A stretch of DNA of 11,218 bases from Candidatus Bipolaricaulota bacterium (GTDB lineage: Bacteria; Bipolaricaulota; Bipolaricaulia; Bipolaricaulales; Bipolaricaulaceae): the NCBI GenBank assembly GCA_021163465.1, contig JAGGWU010000068.1, forward strand, positions 1 to 11,218. Reading direction: 5' to 3'. Under the pieces are notes generated by a model. That model ran no database searches. It was given only the letters and a program-made list of their open reading frames with translations, and had not been told where the DNA came from. Shown here piece by piece: positions 1-6,458 of this stretch (positions within the stretch are counted from its first letter, which is position 1; every line of letters begins with the position of its first letter). Made by a program: the position numbers and the translations under genes.

Positions 1-347
1 CCGCAACGGGCGTATGAGCTTTTTCCGGTGCAGATTCCTATCACATCTTCAGGTATGTTGAACCACTCCATGCTCTCGGCCAAGACCTGGGAGTGGGGCG
101 CGAGCTCGAACACTCCCTCCACCTCCATCTCCCGGAAGAGTTCTCGGGGGAAATCCAGGGGATCGAGGACGGCGTTCACCCCGCCGAGAGGCACCAAGAA
201 CTTCCTTCCCAAGCGGATATCGTAGCCGAAGGAGCTCAGGCCGTAAGAGGGCTTCCCCTCTTGCCGGGGAACGAAGGGTTCGATCATGGGTGGCGTACGC
301 TCGCAGAGTTCCTTTATTTCCCGATCGCAAAGGATCGACCAGCTCAT
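1..347 (-). CDS. dcd: dCTP deaminase, 3' end cut by window edge
   Basis: Reading the minus strand from ATG at 347-345 gives 115 residues before the window ends. Dcd deaminates dCTP to dUTP, which dUTPase turns into the dUMP used by thymidylate synthase. Visible family motifs are YGLSSFGYDIRLG at about residues 35-47 and GKSSYARC at about 108-115, the substrate-binding segment holding the conserved Ser and Arg of Dcd. The catalytic Glu expected about 25 residues later lies outside the window. The insert after IEPF (about residues 22-34) resembles the proteobacterial-style Dcd more than the short archaeal form; this is by eye. The ATG overlaps the thyX stop as ATGA, and a GGAGGTGA ribosome site sits in the last codons of thyX, so the two are translationally coupled. 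A bifunctional Dcd-Dut cannot be excluded without the C-terminus. Confidence 0.93.
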   Translation of the reverse strand, partial: MSWSILCDREIKELCERTPPMIEPFVPRQEGKPSYGLSSFGYDIRLGRKFLVPLGGVNAVLDPLDFPRELFREMEVEGVFELAPHSQVLAESMEWFNIPEDVIGICTGKSSYARC

Positions 348-931
348 CCCGTCACCTCCAGATCGCCGAACACCGTGGGAGCATGCTCCCTCAAAATCTC
401 GAGTACTTTTTTGGCGAAAAGGCGGATCTCCCATTGGGCCGCCGGGGACCCGCGCAGCCGGATGATGTGTCGCCACTCCCGGAAGTTGGCGGAGACCACA
501 AGCCTTGTTTCCGTTCCTATGGGGAGCACGTAGCGGGCGTCTTCTTTGGGTACGCCTTCCTCGAGGAGTTCCTCATAGAGTTCCAGGGCCGTACGATGCA
601 GGGTCGCGGCTTTTTCCCACTGTGCGTCGGTGAAGCTCGGGGGGCGGACGAGGCCCCGGTCCCGCACGTTTACGAACCGTTGGGATTCCTGTACGAAGCT
701 CGCGAGCCGGTGCCGGGTGAGCTGATTCGCCGCCGCCCGGGACATCCCCTCCACCAGGAACGTGGCGCTGGCGAACTCCAGTACCGATTCGTGCCCCCAA
801 GAGATGAGCTTGCGGACGAGCTTTCGGTCGGCGTCAGGGGAAGACCTCTCTTCCGAGCGATGGGAGACCCGGGCACAGCGGGCGATGAGGGCTTCGGGTT
901 CAGGCGTTATGTGCAGAAGTTTTACCCTCAC
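344..931 (-). CDS. thyX: Flavin-dependent thymidylate synthase ThyX
   Basis: The 195-residue product methylates dUMP to dTMP using methylene-tetrahydrofolate and FAD/NAD(P)H; the active form in this family is a tetramer. The diagnostic ThyX motif RHRxxSxxxxSxR is intact at residues 73-85 (RHRLASFVQESQR). The DARYVLP segment (131-137) and NFREWRHIIRLR (149-160), followed by AAQWEIR, are also typical. Length is slightly under the usual 210-250. The start is GTG at 931-929, preceded on the minus strand by an AAAGGGGGGA ribosome site, and no upstream in-frame start looks better. One oddity is at residues 52-53, where the usual Glu-His of the N-terminal HExxxxEH-like stretch reads Glu-Phe. It is the first gene of a thyX-dcd operon, a sensible pairing because Dcd supplies the dUMP precursor. 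No thyA is seen here. Confidence 0.97.
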   Translation of the reverse strand: MRVKLLHITPEPEALIARCARVSHRSEERSSPDADRKLVRKLISWGHESVLEFASATFLVEGMSRAAANQLTRHRLASFVQESQRFVNVRDRGLVRPPSFTDAQWEKAATLHRTALELYEELLEEGVPKEDARYVLPIGTETRLVVSANFREWRHIIRLRGSPAAQWEIRLFAKKVLEILREHAPTVFGDLEVTG

Positions 932-988
932 AAAATATCCCCCCTTTCACGGATCGCCGGATACCGCATGATACCCCGGGGCAGCTTC

Positions 989-1007
989 TGGGTATAAACT
1001 TTGGGCG
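989..1007 (+). promoter_or_regulatory. Putative leaderless promoter (-10 TATAAA) of the MBL hydrolase gene
   Basis: TATAAA at 993-998 lies nine bases before the ATG at 1008, and no Shine-Dalgarno sequence fits between them. The transcript would begin at or next to the start codon. No good -35 box is visible 16-18 bp upstream. The stretch GTATAAAC (992-999) also fits the GTnTAnAC octamer bound by HutC-type GntR proteins, but a TATAAA box makes such a match likely by chance. Confidence 0.5.
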
Positions 1008-1835
1008 ATGGAACGGGAGGATTTAGCGCAAGGGGTGTGGATCTTTAAGTCCAGGTTTGCCAAAATGCTCTCCACCTTGATCGAGTTGGACGGGAAACGC
1101 GCAGCCCTGGTGGATCCTCCCATGTTCGCGGATGAAGCGGCGGAGATAAGGGGGTTCGCGGTGAAACAAGGGCTCTCGGTGGATTTTCTCATCCTCACCC
1201 ACGCCCACGGCGATCACATTTACGGGGCCGCCCATTTCCCCGAGGCGCTGATCATCGCCCACCGGGGCTTCTGGGACTTTTGGTGCCGAATCGGGGCTGA
1301 GGACCGGGAGTTCTTCGCCCGTTTCCTCCCCGACTACGAGATTCCCGAGGTCCGCCGCCCGCACTTCCTCCTCGAGAACGGTTCCAAGATATGGCTCGGA
1401 CGGAGGCTCATCTTCAAACACGTCCCCGGCCACTCCCCCGACGGCCTCATGGTGGAACTTCCCAGGGAGGGGATATGGATCGTGGGGGATGTGGTGATCC
1501 CCACGCCCCTCTTGAGCTCGGGGAGCCTCCTTGAGCTCAAGAGGACCTTGCGCGAGCTCTTGAAAGGGTTCCCCGGTGGGGTCCTGGTGCCGGGGCATGG
1601 GAGGGCATTGCGGGGGGATGCGGCCCGGGGCGCCATCGCGGCCAACCTCGGGTACCTTGAGCGGCTGGAATCGGCGGTGAGGGAAGCCATTGCCAAGGGA
1701 ACGGGGTTGCGTGAACTCCTGAAGGTCCCCCCAGAGCGCCTGGGGCTTTCCCGGGGGGATCTCGACCCCCTGGACCGTTGGATCCACCGGGAGAACCTCC
1801 GGCGGGCCTACGAGGAGCTCTCGGGAAGTGCGTAG
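1008..1835 (+). CDS. Metallo-beta-lactamase-fold hydrolase, substrate unknown
   Basis: The 275-residue cytosolic protein carries the metal-binding set of the MBL superfamily: THAHGDH at residues 64-70 (HxHxDH), His142 in GHSPDG, Asp161 in IVGDVV, and His197 in VPGHG. This supports a dinuclear metal hydrolase of the glyoxalase II-like type. The N-terminal strand with LVDPP (35-39) replaces the more usual 'iDtG'. The region after residue 205 is helical and charged and resembles the C-terminal helical domain of small MBL hydrolases. Substrate cannot be assigned; a thioester or lactone hydrolase is possible. The gene stands alone on the plus strand, apparently leaderless, divergent from thyX. Its last 28 bases overlap the end of the flavodoxin gene on the other strand. 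It is not the oxygen-reductase (flavodiiron) type, whose first motif is HxExD. Confidence 0.85.
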   Translation: MEREDLAQGVWIFKSRFAKMLSTLIELDGKRAALVDPPMFADEAAEIRGFAVKQGLSVDFLILTHAHGDHIYGAAHFPEALIIAHRGFWDFWCRIGAEDREFFARFLPDYEIPEVRRPHFLLENGSKIWLGRRLIFKHVPGHSPDGLMVELPREGIWIVGDVVIPTPLLSSGSLLELKRTLRELLKGFPGGVLVPGHGRALRGDAARGAIAANLGYLERLESAVREAIAKGTGLRELLKVPPERLGLSRGDLDPLDRWIHRENLRRAYEELSGSA

Positions 1836-2278
1836 CCCGCCTTACGGGCCATCTCGCGGGCGAACGCCCGGGCCGCGGCGAGATCTTCCTCATCGGGGCG
1901 GCCGCGCCGAAGAAGGCCCAATGTGGCCTTGTCTTGTCCCGGACAGGCGAACTCCCCGATGGTCTCGGCACCTTTTTCCCCGAGGATGCGCCTTATCAGC
2001 CGGAATTGCGTGGGAAGGGAGCCGTAGGTGCCGAACAACGCCGCCTTGGTTCCCCGCAACGGGGGAAGGGCTCGCAGGAACCGGACCATCGCTTTGGAGG
2101 GGAGGAGGGCGTAAACCCCATCCCCTACGAAGAGGAGCTGTACCTTCTCGAACCTCTGGGGAGAGGCACCACGCACATTCAGGGGCTCAATCCCCAGGAC
2201 CTCGGCGATGGCCCGGGCCACCTTCTCGGTGTTCCCGGTAAGGGAGGAGTAAATCAAGCGGATGCCCCGGCGTTCCAT
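1808..2278 (-). CDS. Flavodoxin-like protein
   Basis: The 156-residue product begins with a beta strand and the FMN phosphate-binding loop SSLTGNT (residues 11-17), the classical flavodoxin [ST]xTGNT signature. Further flavodoxin-like features are the FVGDGVY segment (50-56) followed by a PSKAMVRFLRAL helix, the LFGTYGS strand-loop (81-87) near the second flavin loop, and the late C-terminal helix after GRPDEEDL. It is likely a small soluble electron carrier or an FMN-binding domain protein; its partner is unknown. The start is ATG at 2278-2276 with a weak purine-rich sequence upstream (GGGGAAACGAG). The gene is divergent from nagR, and the intergenic region holds a NagR-type operator, so co-regulation with nagR is possible. 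It ends inside the last codons of the MBL gene. Nothing ties it firmly to the amino-sugar genes. Confidence 0.85.
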   Translation of the reverse strand: MERRGIRLIYSSLTGNTEKVARAIAEVLGIEPLNVRGASPQRFEKVQLLFVGDGVYALLPSKAMVRFLRALPPLRGTKAALFGTYGSLPTQFRLIRRILGEKGAETIGEFACPGQDKATLGLLRRGRPDEEDLAAARAFAREMARKAGYALPESSS

Positions 2279-2323
2279 CTCGTTTCCCCGGATCTTCCCT
2301 CACCGACCCGGCTTCCTCAAAGG

Positions 2324-2352
2324 TTGTTCACGGCGCCCAAGTGGTGTATACC
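2324..2352 (+). promoter_or_regulatory. Candidate nagR promoter
   Basis: TTGTTC (2324-2329) and TATACC (2347-2352) are separated by 17 bp and stand 10 bases before the chosen nagR ATG, which predicts a leaderless or nearly leaderless mRNA. The -35 match is weak (3 of 6) and the -10 is 4 of 6. The -10 lies inside the operator at 2339-2356, as expected for autorepression. Confidence 0.45.
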
Positions 2353-2356
2353 ACTT
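2339..2356. promoter_or_regulatory. NagR/DasR-type operator upstream of nagR
   Basis: AAGTGGTGTATACCACTT has perfect 7-bp arms, AAGTGGT and ACCACTT, around GTAT. It contains TGGT-N4-ACCA and the HutC-family core GTnTAnAC (GTGTATAC, 2344-2351). This closely matches the published 'dre' sites of DasR and Bacillus NagR (YvoA). It sits between the divergent flavodoxin and nagR genes and covers the presumed nagR -10 box, so it could autoregulate nagR and also affect the flavodoxin gene. Confidence 0.85.
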
Positions 2357-2362
2357 CCGGTG

Positions 2363-3118
2363 ATGTCAATGAAGCGAAAACTGATCCTACCGATAGACCG
2401 TGGGAGCCCGTTGCCAATCTACTATCAGCTAAAGGAGGCCTTGAAACAGCAGATAGAAAGCGGGGCGTTGAAGCCCCACGACCGCATGCCCTCCGAGCGG
2501 GAGTTGGAAGAGGCCTATCACATAAGCCGGATGACCGCCCGCCGGGCCCTGGCGGAGCTGGAGGCGGAAGGCTACATCTACCGAGTCCAGGGGAAGGGCT
2601 CCTTTGTGGCCGAGCCGAAGGTCCGCCAGGGGCTTTTATGGCTCACCAGCTTCACCGAGGACATGCGGGGGCGGGGAATGCGGGCCGGGGCGAAGGTACT
2701 CCGGGCCGAGGTGGTAAAGGACGAGCGAGTGGCCAGGAGGCTGGGCCTCGATCCCGCCGAGGAATTCGTGATGCTCCAGCGGTTACGCCTGGCCGATGGG
2801 AAGCCCATGGCCCTGGAGACTTCGTACCTCCGCCGCCATTTCTGCCCCGGGTTGGAGAAGTACGACTTCACCGACCGCTCCTTATACCGAACCCTCCAGG
2901 AGGAGTATGGCTTAAGGCTCGGGCGGGCGGAACAGACGGTGGAGGCAAAAGTGGCGGATGAGTTCGAGGCGGAGCTTTTGGGTGTGAAACCTGGAACCCC
3001 TATGCTTTCCATGGAGCGGATCACGTACCTCGACGATGGCCAGACCCCCATCGAGTTCGTGCGCTCGGTGTATCGGGGGGACCGGTACAAGCTGTACGTG
3101 GAGCTCAAGCGCCGGTAA
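2363..3118 (+). CDS. nagR: GntR/HutC-family repressor NagR
   Basis: The 251-residue product has an N-terminal winged helix of the GntR family (about residues 13-82; SERELEEAYHISRMTARRAL and wing QGKGSFV) and a C-terminal UTRA effector domain (about 95-245) with the TSFTEDM loop at 95-101. In Bacillus NagR that loop contacts the phosphate of GlcN-6-P or GlcNAc-6-P. RLRL (140-143) and ETSYL (152-156) also match this subfamily. It is expected to repress the nag genes until amino-sugar phosphate accumulates. NagR-type palindromes just before nagR and just before nagB support the assignment. I chose ATG 2363 because it follows the candidate -10 by 10 bases; GTG 2360 and ATG 2369 are in-frame alternatives, and no Shine-Dalgarno decides between them. 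The open frame continues upstream through the antisense of the flavodoxin gene, which is not coding. Confidence 0.9.
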   Translation: MSMKRKLILPIDRGSPLPIYYQLKEALKQQIESGALKPHDRMPSERELEEAYHISRMTARRALAELEAEGYIYRVQGKGSFVAEPKVRQGLLWLTSFTEDMRGRGMRAGAKVLRAEVVKDERVARRLGLDPAEEFVMLQRLRLADGKPMALETSYLRRHFCPGLEKYDFTDRSLYRTLQEEYGLRLGRAEQTVEAKVADEFEAELLGVKPGTPMLSMERITYLDDGQTPIEFVRSVYRGDRYKLYVELKRR

Positions 3119-3122
3119 AGTC

Positions 3123-3134
3123 TGGTATAGACCA
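3123..3134. promoter_or_regulatory. NagR operator in the nagB promoter
   Basis: TGGTATAGACCA fits the TGGTnTAnACCA dre consensus exactly and continues into CT on the right, as in characterised NagR sites. It begins five bases after the nagR stop codon and overlaps the presumed -35 box of nagB, so bound NagR would block RNA polymerase. Confidence 0.87.
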
Positions 3135-3156
3135 CTATGCCAATCCGGGCTACAAT
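3128..3156 (+). promoter_or_regulatory. Candidate nagB promoter, leaderless
   Basis: TAGACC (3128-3133, 4 of 6 match to TTGACA) and TACAAT (3151-3156, 5 of 6) are separated by 17 bp. The -10 box ends nine bases before the nagB ATG, and no ribosome-binding sequence lies between, so the mRNA is probably leaderless. The spacing is identical to that of the MBL gene. Confidence 0.6.
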
Positions 3157-3165
3157 CTCCCGGCC

Positions 3166-3906
3166 ATGGAGATCGTAATTGCGGGGGATTACCTGGAACT
3201 TTCCCGGGAGGCCGCGCGCCGGATCGCAAAGACGGTGCTTCTGAACCCCTCCTCCGTCATCGCCCTCCCCACCGGGGAAACCCCCAAAGGCCTTTACCAC
3301 CTTCTCTCCGCCTGGGCCAGGGAAGGGATAACGGATCTTTCCCACGCGGTTCTCTTCAACCTGGACGAGTACCTGGGGATCCCGCCGGATCATCCCCAGT
3401 CCTTCCGCCGCTACATGGAGGAGCACCTCTTGCGGCACGTCCGGGTGGGGACACACCACATCCCCGACGCGAACGCGAGGGACCCGGAGGCGGAGTGCCG
3501 CCGCTATGAGGGACTCATCTCCGCCCACGGAGGGATTGACCTTGCGGTCCTGGGATTGGGCCCCAACGGACACATCGCCTTCAACGAGCCCGGCACCCCC
3601 TTCGAAAGCGCCACCCATGTGGTCACCCTCTCGCGGGAAACCCGGCTCCGCGAGGCCCCCAGATTCGGGAAGTTGGAGGAGGTCCCCGAAAAGGCCATCA
3701 CCATGGGTATCCGCACCATCATGAACGCCCGGGAGCTCCTGCTTTTGGCCTCGGGGGAGGAAAAGGCCGTGGCGGTGCAGCAGGCCCTCCGAGGGCCGGT
3801 GACCCCTGAGGTCCCGGCATCGGTGCTCCAGCTCCATCCCCGGCTCACCGTGATCCTCGACCGAAAGGCTTCACGGTACTTAGATGACCTCGCCGTGTCG
3901 GCTTAG
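3166..3906 (+). CDS. nagB: Glucosamine-6-phosphate deaminase NagB
   Basis: The 246-residue cytosolic enzyme converts glucosamine-6-phosphate to fructose-6-phosphate and ammonia, the last step of GlcNAc catabolism. The phosphate loop LPTGETPKGLY is at 34-44. FNLDEYLG (64-71) carries the general base Asp67 (E. coli Asp72). GPNGHIAFNEPG (132-143) carries His136 and Glu141 (E. coli His143 and Glu148). TMGIRTIMNAREL (179-191) and EVPASVLQLHP (215-225) are conserved. Asn134 stands where E. coli has Asp141; I believe this change is common in the short, Bacillus-type enzymes, so it is not evidence of inactivity. Length is normal for that non-allosteric class. The gene has its own NagR operator and promoter 47 bases after nagR. 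Its stop codon overlaps the nagA stop on the other strand by four bases (TTAG). Confidence 0.96.
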   Translation: MEIVIAGDYLELSREAARRIAKTVLLNPSSVIALPTGETPKGLYHLLSAWAREGITDLSHAVLFNLDEYLGIPPDHPQSFRRYMEEHLLRHVRVGTHHIPDANARDPEAECRRYEGLISAHGGIDLAVLGLGPNGHIAFNEPGTPFESATHVVTLSRETRLREAPRFGKLEEVPEKAITMGIRTIMNARELLLLASGEEKAVAVQQALRGPVTPEVPASVLQLHPRLTVILDRKASRYLDDLAVSA

Positions 3907-5039
3907 ATAACCCGTTCGCCCCCGATATAGACCCGCTGGATATTGAGCTCTCGGTCCAAAACCAGGAAGTCGGCGCGCCCTCCCGGCTCCAGGGAGCCTA
4001 ACTCCCCCGCGCCCACGGCCGCGGCGGGCACCACCGTCGCCATGGCCAGGGCCTGCGGGAGGGGAACCCCAAGGGAGACCATGTTCCGCACCGCTCTGTC
4101 CAAGGAGAGGGTGCTTCCGGCCAGGGCCCCGTTCTCCAGGCGGGCCACCCCCTCCCGCACCTCGATTTCCAGTCCCCCCAACGCGTAGTGGCCATCGGGG
4201 AGGCCTGCGGCGGGGATGGCATCGGTCACCAGGGCCACCCGCTCCGTTCCCGCCGTCCGCCACGCGAGCTCCAGTATCGGCTCCGCCACGTGCACCAGAT
4301 CCGCGATTAACTCCACCACCACCTCCGGCGAGAGGAGGCAGGCCACCGCCGCCCCCGGGGCCCGGTGATGGATGGGAGACATGGCGTTGAAAAGGTGGGT
4401 GGCCCGGCGCGCTCCCGCCGCAATAGCCGCCTTGGTCTCCTCGTAGGTAGCGGCGGTATGGCCGATGGAGACGGTGATCCCGAGCTTTACCGCTTTTTTG
4501 ATGAACTCCAGCGCCCCGGGGAGCTCGGGGGCCACGGTTATGGTGCGGATCCTCCCCTCGGAAGCGTCCCAGTACGCCTGAAACTCCTCCCAGGATGGCC
4601 TCCGGATGAAAGCCGGGTTTTGGGCCCCGGCCTTCTCGGGGTTGATGTAGGGGCCCTCGAGGTGCAATCCCAGGATCCGCGCCCCCCGGGGCCGATCCCC
4701 TTGTGCCCGAACCGCCTCGGCCACCGCCCGTGAGACCCGCAGGAGCTCCTCGTGGGGCGCGGTGACGGCGGTGGGGAGGAAGGCGGTGACCCCGTAGCGG
4801 GGAAGGAGCTCCGCCAGGGCCAAAAGCTCCCCCGGTTCCCCGGAGTTCGTGTCGTGGCCGCCGTAACCGTGGATGTGAATGTCGATGAAGCCCGGGACCA
4901 CCAGCGCCCCTTTCAAATCCTCCCCGCGAGGATGCCGCTCGGCCCTGAGATGGACGATTTTCCCCTGATCGATAATCAACGTGGCTGGCTCCACGGTGTC
5001 GAGTGGGGTGTAAACCCGGACGTTGGTCAGGATCAGCAC
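3903..5039 (-). CDS. nagA: N-acetylglucosamine-6-phosphate deacetylase NagA
   Basis: The 378-residue amidohydrolase removes acetate from GlcNAc-6-P to give GlcN-6-P, the substrate of NagB. Visible signatures are PGFIDIHIHG (49-58, HxH pair His55/His57), LEGPY (127-131, metal ligand Glu128), GHTAAT (193-198, His194), THLFNAM (214-220, His215) and catalytic Asp273 in VTDAIPAAG. The start is GTG at 5039-5037, with GGAGGG five bases upstream. A longer in-frame reading to 5093 only reuses the end of the dehydrogenase gene. nagA begins inside the last codons of that gene (GTGCTGA, 7-nt overlap), so it is translationally coupled to the etfB-etfA-glcD operon and not to nagB, which is convergent. This is unusual for a nagA and links the gene to the second regulator's promoter. 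Confidence 0.96.
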   Translation of the reverse strand: MLILTNVRVYTPLDTVEPATLIIDQGKIVHLRAERHPRGEDLKGALVVPGFIDIHIHGYGGHDTNSGEPGELLALAELLPRYGVTAFLPTAVTAPHEELLRVSRAVAEAVRAQGDRPRGARILGLHLEGPYINPEKAGAQNPAFIRRPSWEEFQAYWDASEGRIRTITVAPELPGALEFIKKAVKLGITVSIGHTAATYEETKAAIAAGARRATHLFNAMSPIHHRAPGAAVACLLSPEVVVELIADLVHVAEPILELAWRTAGTERVALVTDAIPAAGLPDGHYALGGLEIEVREGVARLENGALAGSTLSLDRAVRNMVSLGVPLPQALAMATVVPAAAVGAGELGSLEPGGRADFLVLDRELNIQRVYIGGERVI

Positions 5040-6451
5040 GTTCCCTCCACTGGGAAGATCTTCCCCGGGTTGAGGATCCCGTTTGGGTCCCAAGCCCTCT
5101 TTATCGCCTTCATAAGCTCAATTTCGGCTGGCTCGACACATAGGTGCAGATATTTTCTCCGCTTTATGCCGACACCATGCTCCGCGGTGATATTCCCCCC
5201 GAGCTCCTTGACGGCCTTGAACATATCGGAAAGAAAGGCTTCGAGGTCCCGAATCCAGGTTTCCTCATCGCGATCGCCGCTTACCGGAGTAGGATGTAGA
5301 TTTCCATCCCCTATATGGCCGTACAGGGGGACTTCGAGGTCGTGTATCTGGGAAAGTTCCCGCAGTCTCCGGGCGATCTCGGGGATTTTGGAGCGAGGTA
5401 CTACGATGTCCTCCACCGAGACATAGTTGTTGAGCGCCTTGAGCGCTTCGGCGATGTTGCGGCGTGCGCGCCATAGCTTCTCCCGAGTGAGGCGGTTGTC
5501 GGCTACGAACACCTCTTTTGCCCCAGCCGCTGTAAGCCTTTCGTAGACCCGCTCCGCCGCCTGCCATATCCCTTCCTCCTCCATCCCATCCACCTGGATG
5601 AGGAGATGTGCCTCGCTGTCATCGTAAGGGAGGGTTAGCTTGAGGTACCTCTCTGCCGCTTTGATACTCAGAGAATCCATGAACTCGATTGCCGAGAGGC
5701 TTGACTCCTCCCGAAGGAGCCCGAGCACCTGGGTTACAGCATTCTCTAAAGAGTCAAACGGAATGAGGAGATCCAGCACGTACTTGGGCTTTACGGTGAG
5801 CCGGAAGGTGATCTTGGTGATGATCCCCAGCGTCCCTTCAGAGCCCACCACAAGCTGTACCAGGTTGTAGCCGGTCGCGTCCTTGATGCGCTTGCCCCCG
5901 AGATGAACGATCTCCCCAGTGGGAGTCACCATCTCCAGGCCGTACACCCAGTGTCCCGTGATCCCGTATTTGACTGCCCTGGCACCGCCGGCGTTCTCGG
6001 CCACGTTCCCGCCCACGTGACAGCTTTCCAAGGTGGAAACATCCACCGGATAGAACAGCCCGCGGGCTTCTACCGCTCGCATCATGTCCGCGAGCACCAC
6101 TCCCGGCTCCACGGTGACCATCATGTTATCGGGATCTATCTCCAAGATCTCGTTCATCCGCTCGAGGGAAAGGACTATACCCCCATGGGCAGGCACCGCC
6201 CCGCCAGAAAGTCCGGTCCCTGCGCCACGGGGGGTTACGGGGATTCGATATTCATTGGCTAACTTCATGATCGCGGCGATCTCCTCTGGTGTGCGAGGCT
6301 TTACCACTACTTCCGGTAGATGTCTGTAGCGTTCCTCTATCTCATCGATGCTGTATTTCTCCAGTTCTTCCGGAGAAGTGATGACGTAATCTTCCCCCAC
6401 GATCCTCTTCAGCCGCTCGATGACTTCTGCAGTTACCCTGTTGAATCTCAT
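5033..6451 (-). CDS. glcD: FAD-linked 2-hydroxyacid (D-lactate/glycolate) dehydrogenase, GlcD/LctD type
   Basis: The 472-residue flavoprotein has a PCMH-type FAD-binding domain followed by the FAD-oxidase C-terminal cap: PRGAGTGLSGG (74-84), HVGGNVAENAGG (145-156), GYNLVQLVVGSEGTLGIIT (194-212). The C-terminal domain has GHIGDGNLHP (378-387) and AEHGVG (423-428), whose His/Glu residues bind metal and substrate in this family, and ends with NPGKIF (461-466). It oxidises a 2-hydroxyacid, most plausibly D-lactate to pyruvate, or glycolate. No GlcE or GlcF partner is present. Instead etfB and etfA lie directly upstream, the order lctB-lctC-lctD of the electron-bifurcating lactate dehydrogenase of Acetobacterium, so electrons probably leave through the ETF. 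Start ATG 6451, with AAGGGTGAAGGA as ribosome site spanning the etfA stop. Exact substrate is not provable from sequence. Confidence 0.9.
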   Translation of the reverse strand: MRFNRVTAEVIERLKRIVGEDYVITSPEELEKYSIDEIEERYRHLPEVVVKPRTPEEIAAIMKLANEYRIPVTPRGAGTGLSGGAVPAHGGIVLSLERMNEILEIDPDNMMVTVEPGVVLADMMRAVEARGLFYPVDVSTLESCHVGGNVAENAGGARAVKYGITGHWVYGLEMVTPTGEIVHLGGKRIKDATGYNLVQLVVGSEGTLGIITKITFRLTVKPKYVLDLLIPFDSLENAVTQVLGLLREESSLSAIEFMDSLSIKAAERYLKLTLPYDDSEAHLLIQVDGMEEEGIWQAAERVYERLTAAGAKEVFVADNRLTREKLWRARRNIAEALKALNNYVSVEDIVVPRSKIPEIARRLRELSQIHDLEVPLYGHIGDGNLHPTPVSGDRDEETWIRDLEAFLSDMFKAVKELGGNITAEHGVGIKRRKYLHLCVEPAEIELMKAIKRAWDPNGILNPGKIFPVEGTC

Positions 6452-6458
6452 GATTCCT

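Noticed and set aside
992..999. GTATAAAC as a HutC-type operator of the MBL gene.
   Set aside because: The match follows almost automatically from a TATAAA -10 box and lacks palindromic flanks.
1008..2278. MBL hydrolase plus flavodoxin as a split flavodiiron protein (oxygen/NO reductase).
   Set aside because: The MBL protein has the HxHxDH zinc-type motif (HAHGDH) and not the HxExD di-iron motif, and the two genes are on opposite strands.
1778..2362. A long N-terminal extension of NagR.
   Set aside because: It runs antisense through the flavodoxin gene, and the promoter/operator and family length place the start near 2363.
2578..3837. A long minus-strand open frame (419 codons) across nagR and nagB.
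   Set aside because: It is antisense to two well-conserved genes, shows no recognisable domain, and long shadow frames are expected in GC-rich DNA.
3166..3906. NagB inactivated, because Asn134 replaces the E. coli Asp141.
   Set aside because: All other catalytic residues (Asp67, His136, Glu141) are present, and Asn at this place is, to my knowledge, common in Bacillus-type NagB.
5040..5093. NagA starting at 5093.
   Set aside because: The extra 18 residues only reread the end of the dehydrogenase gene; GTG 5039 has a GGAGGG site at the right distance and matches the family N-terminus.
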